Positions 6,582 through 8,207 of a DNA stretch of 8,207 nucleotides are shown here, piece after piece (the stretch's first letter is position 1; each line of letters begins with the position of its first letter). The DNA lies in NCBI GenBank assembly GCA_051881335.1, contig JBJEPR010000010.1, positions 1 to 8,207 on the forward strand, given 5' to 3'. The DNA comes from Fimenecus sp051881335 (GTDB lineage Bacteria > Bacillota > Clostridia > Oscillospirales > Acutalibacteraceae). A program made the position numbers and the translations under genes. The notes under the pieces were generated by a model. It did no database searches and was not told the DNA's origin. It worked only from the letters and a program-made list of their open reading frames with translations.

Positions 6582-7345
6582 TGTACGCAAAACGAGTGAT
6601 TCCCTGTTTAGATGTCAAAAACGGGCGCGTGGTGAAAGGCGTCAGTTTTGTCAATTTGCGCGATGCGGGCGACCCCGTGGAATGTGCCGTCGCGTATGAC
6701 AAAAAAGGCGCGGACGAGCTTGTGCTGTTGGATATTACCGCCACCCACGAGGGGCGCGGCACGATGGTCGATATCGTTACGCGCGTGGCAAACTCAATTT
6801 TCATTCCCTTTACCGTCGGCGGCGGTATTCGTACCACCGACGATTTTAAAGAACTTCTGCGCGCGGGGGCAGATAAAATCTCCGTCAATTCCGCGGCGGT
6901 GCGCAATCCCGATTTGATTAACGAGGCGGCGCAGAAATTCGGCAGTCAATGCGTGGTGTGTGCCATAGATGCCAAACGCCGCGCAGAGGGCGGCTGGGAA
7001 GTCTATTTAAACGGCGGCAGACTGCCGACGGGTATTGACGCCGTGGAATGGGCAAAGGAAGCCGTTTCCCGCGGGGCGGGCGAAATCTTGCTGACCAGTA
7101 TGGACTGCGACGGGCAAAAAACAGGGTATGATATAGACCTGACCAAAGCCGTTTCCGAAAGTGTCGGCGTTCCCGTGATTGCCTCGGGCGGAGCGGGTGC
7201 GCTCGAGCATTTTTATGACGCCTTAACTGTCGGCAAGGCGGACGCGGTGCTTGCGGCGTCGCTGTTTCATTTTAACGAAATCCCGATTGCAGATTTGAAG
7301 GCGTATCTGCAACAGCAGGGAATCCCTGTGCGCCCTGTGCTTTAA
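6581..7345 (+). CDS. hisF: Imidazole glycerol phosphate synthase, cyclase subunit
   Basis: HisF uses ammonia from HisH to turn PRFAR into imidazole glycerol phosphate and AICAR. The 254-residue single-domain TIM barrel has the two catalytic aspartates at their canonical positions, Asp11 (Ile-Pro-Cys-Leu-Asp-Val) and Asp130 (Cys-Ala-Ile-Asp-Ala-Lys). The phosphate-binding Gly-Gly-Gly-Ile-Arg at 80-84 and Ala-Ser-Gly-Gly-Ala-Gly at 201-206 mark the two halves of the barrel. HisA is the closest relative, but the Asp11/Asp130 pair, the length and the hisH partner all say HisF. The ribosome binding site AAGGGGTG (6568-6575) lies in the end of hisH. No other his gene is in the window, so HisA, HisB, HisI/E and HisG must be encoded elsewhere if the pathway is complete. 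Confidence 0.97.
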   Translation: MYAKRVIPCLDVKNGRVVKGVSFVNLRDAGDPVECAVAYDKKGADELVLLDITATHEGRGTMVDIVTRVANSIFIPFTVGGGIRTTDDFKELLRAGADKISVNSAAVRNPDLINEAAQKFGSQCVVCAIDAKRRAEGGWEVYLNGGRLPTGIDAVEWAKEAVSRGAGEILLTSMDCDGQKTGYDIDLTKAVSESVGVPVIASGGAGALEHFYDALTVGKADAVLAASLFHFNEIPIADLKAYLQQQGIPVRPVL

Positions 7346-7352
7346 AAAGGTG
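7345..7352 (+). promoter_or_regulatory. Ribosome binding site that fixes the transporter start
   Basis: AAAAGGTG ends 6 nt before the ATG at 7359. An in-frame GTG at 7350 is part of this site, so a start there is unlikely. Confidence 0.65.
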
Positions 7353-7358
7353 TTTGCT

Positions 7359-8135
7359 ATGGAGTTGTTTATCCAAATTATCGTATGCTTTTTCGCCGGT
7401 ATGGGCGCAGGGCTCGGTACGGGCTTTGCGGGGCTTTCCGCCGCGGCGGTGATAAGCCCGTTGCTTATTACCTGTTTAGGGCTTGAACCGTATGCCGCAG
7501 TCGGTATCGCTTTGGCGAGCGATGTGCTTGCAAGCGCCGTTTCGGCATATACCTATCATAAAAATAAGAATTTGGACATCAAAAACGGTCTCATTATGAT
7601 GGTGACGGTGCTGTTATTCACCGTGGTCGGCAGTTATGTTGCAAAGCTTGTGCCCGCACAAACCATGGGCGGGTTTTCCAACTTTATGACGCTGTTTTTG
7701 GGGTTGAAATTTTTAATTAAGCCCGTGATGACCACCAAAGAAAAAATGAATGCCGTATCCGCACAAAAACGCGCGGTACAGTCGGTGCTTTGCGGTATGA
7801 TTATCGGCTTTATCTGTGGTTTTGTGGGCGCAGGCGGCGGTATGATGATGCTGTTGATTTTAACCAGCGTGCTCGGGTATGAACTCAAAACCGCAGTTGG
7901 CACAAGCGTGTTTATTATGGCGTTTACGGCGCTGACAGGCTCTGTGTCGCATTTTGTGCTCGGCGGCGTGCCGAATTGGCTGTTGCTGATACTTTGCGTG
8001 GTGTTTACTTTCCTTTGGGCGCAAATTGCCGCGAAGTTTGCCAATAAAGCATCCCCAAAAACCCTCAATCGGATTACGGGCGCGGTGCTGACGGTGTTGG
8101 GGCTTGTGATTGTTGGTGTAAATTATCTGTTTTAG
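7359..8135 (+). CDS. TauE/SafE-family (DUF81) sulfite/anion exporter-like membrane protein
   Basis: This 258-residue, almost wholly hydrophobic protein belongs to the TauE/SafE family of small membrane transporters, some of which move sulfite, sulfoacetate or related organic anions. It shows the family's internal duplication. The first half opens with a glycine-rich helix (Gly-Ala-Gly-Leu-Gly-Thr-Gly-Phe-Ala-Gly, 16-25). The second half has the matching Gly-Phe-Val-Gly-Ala-Gly-Gly-Gly-Met-Met-Met at 154-164. Hydrophobic segments lie near 4-40, 45-63, 77-95, 103-121, 139-170, 180-201, 206-225 and 238-257, about eight in all. A loop rich in Lys at 121-139 is probably cytoplasmic. It starts 13 bp after hisF with no promoter or terminator between, so it is probably co-transcribed. 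Substrate is unknown; the his context does not establish histidine or purine transport. Confidence 0.85.
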   Translation: MELFIQIIVCFFAGMGAGLGTGFAGLSAAAVISPLLITCLGLEPYAAVGIALASDVLASAVSAYTYHKNKNLDIKNGLIMMVTVLLFTVVGSYVAKLVPAQTMGGFSNFMTLFLGLKFLIKPVMTTKEKMNAVSAQKRAVQSVLCGMIIGFICGFVGAGGGMMMLLILTSVLGYELKTAVGTSVFIMAFTALTGSVSHFVLGGVPNWLLLILCVVFTFLWAQIAAKFANKASPKTLNRITGAVLTVLGLVIVGVNYLF

Positions 8136-8157
8136 GATTTGAAAATAGATACAAAAT

Positions 8158-8184
8158 CATAACCACCAGTAAACTGGTGGTATG
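8158..8184. repeat. Strong hairpin, candidate IS200/IS605 or REP-type end
   Basis: ACCACCAG (8162-8169) pairs perfectly with CTGGTGGT (8174-8181) around the loop TAAA. With a bulged A at 8161, CAT (8158-8160) also pairs with ATG (8182-8184), giving 11 pairs. It starts 22 bp after the transporter stop. The bases that follow are CACCGC, not a U-run, so it is a poor intrinsic terminator. Subterminal hairpins of this size are typical of IS200/IS605-family ends and of REP/PATE repeats. Confidence 0.6.
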
Positions 8185-8187
8185 CAC

Positions 8188-8204
8188 CGCCCCTATAAGG
8201 GGCG
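8188..8204. repeat. Second adjacent hairpin at the window end
   Basis: CGCCCCT (8188-8194) pairs perfectly with AGGGGCG (8198-8204) around a 3-nt loop. Only 3 bp separate it from the previous hairpin, so the two form a tandem palindromic module. The sequence runs off the window 3 bp later, so whether an insertion sequence or more repeats follow cannot be seen. Confidence 0.6.
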
Positions 8205-8207
8205 AAT

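Noticed and set aside
5955..7345. hisH and hisF as the amidotransferase pair of a surface-sugar pathway
   Set aside because: No glycosyltransferase, sugar epimerase or WbpG-like gene is nearby, and HisF has both Asp11 and Asp130 at canonical positions.
8162..8204. The two terminal hairpins as an intrinsic terminator of the his-transporter operon
   Set aside because: Neither stem is followed by a U-run within the visible sequence, so they are described as repeats instead.

Overview
The window looks like chromosomal core DNA from a Gram-positive anaerobe of the class Clostridia, perhaps an Oscillospiraceae/Ruminococcaceae-type gut bacterium. This is inferred from the Gram-positive FruA architecture (IIA-IIB-IIC in one chain), an HPr that carries both His15 and Ser46, purine-rich Shine-Dalgarno sites, moderately high GC in the genes with AT-rich promoters, and imperfect palindromic repeats between genes. 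The taxonomy was not tested. Every gene reads on the + strand.

Region 1 (2-799) is the 3' part of a class B penicillin-binding protein gene that runs in from upstream. The SxN motif is present. The KTG motif reads Lys-Thr-Ala.

Region 2 (about 782-5713) is a compact fructose phosphotransferase (PTS) operon: fruK, fruA (IIABC), ptsH (HPr) and ptsI (enzyme I). It starts from a good sigma-A-type promoter whose -10 box is embedded in a perfect 12-bp palindrome, and a second, near-identical half lies 13 bp further on. This looks like a GntR-type operator. The four genes form a complete chain: enzyme I takes phosphate from PEP, HPr passes it to FruA, FruA imports fructose as fructose-1-phosphate, and FruK makes fructose-1,6-bisphosphate for glycolysis. 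The key catalytic residues are present in all four.

Region 3 (5714-5954) holds no gene. It contains a roughly 140-bp imperfect inverted-repeat element of MITE/REP type, followed by an AT-rich stretch with a strong extended -10 promoter.

Region 4 (5955-8135) is an apparent operon of hisH and hisF, overlapping by one base, followed 13 bp later by a TauE/SafE-family membrane transporter. HisH and HisF together form imidazole glycerol phosphate synthase of histidine biosynthesis. No other his gene lies in the window.

Region 5 (8136-8207) contains two adjacent strong hairpins without U-tracts. They resemble the subterminal hairpins of IS200/IS605-type elements or REP/PATE repeats and are cut by the window end.

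I found no CRISPR array, phage gene, RNA gene or evident new system. The points most worth checking are the fru operator, the two palindromic repeats, the Lys-Thr-Ala motif, the Cys-x-x-Cys in HPr and the hisHF-transporter pairing.
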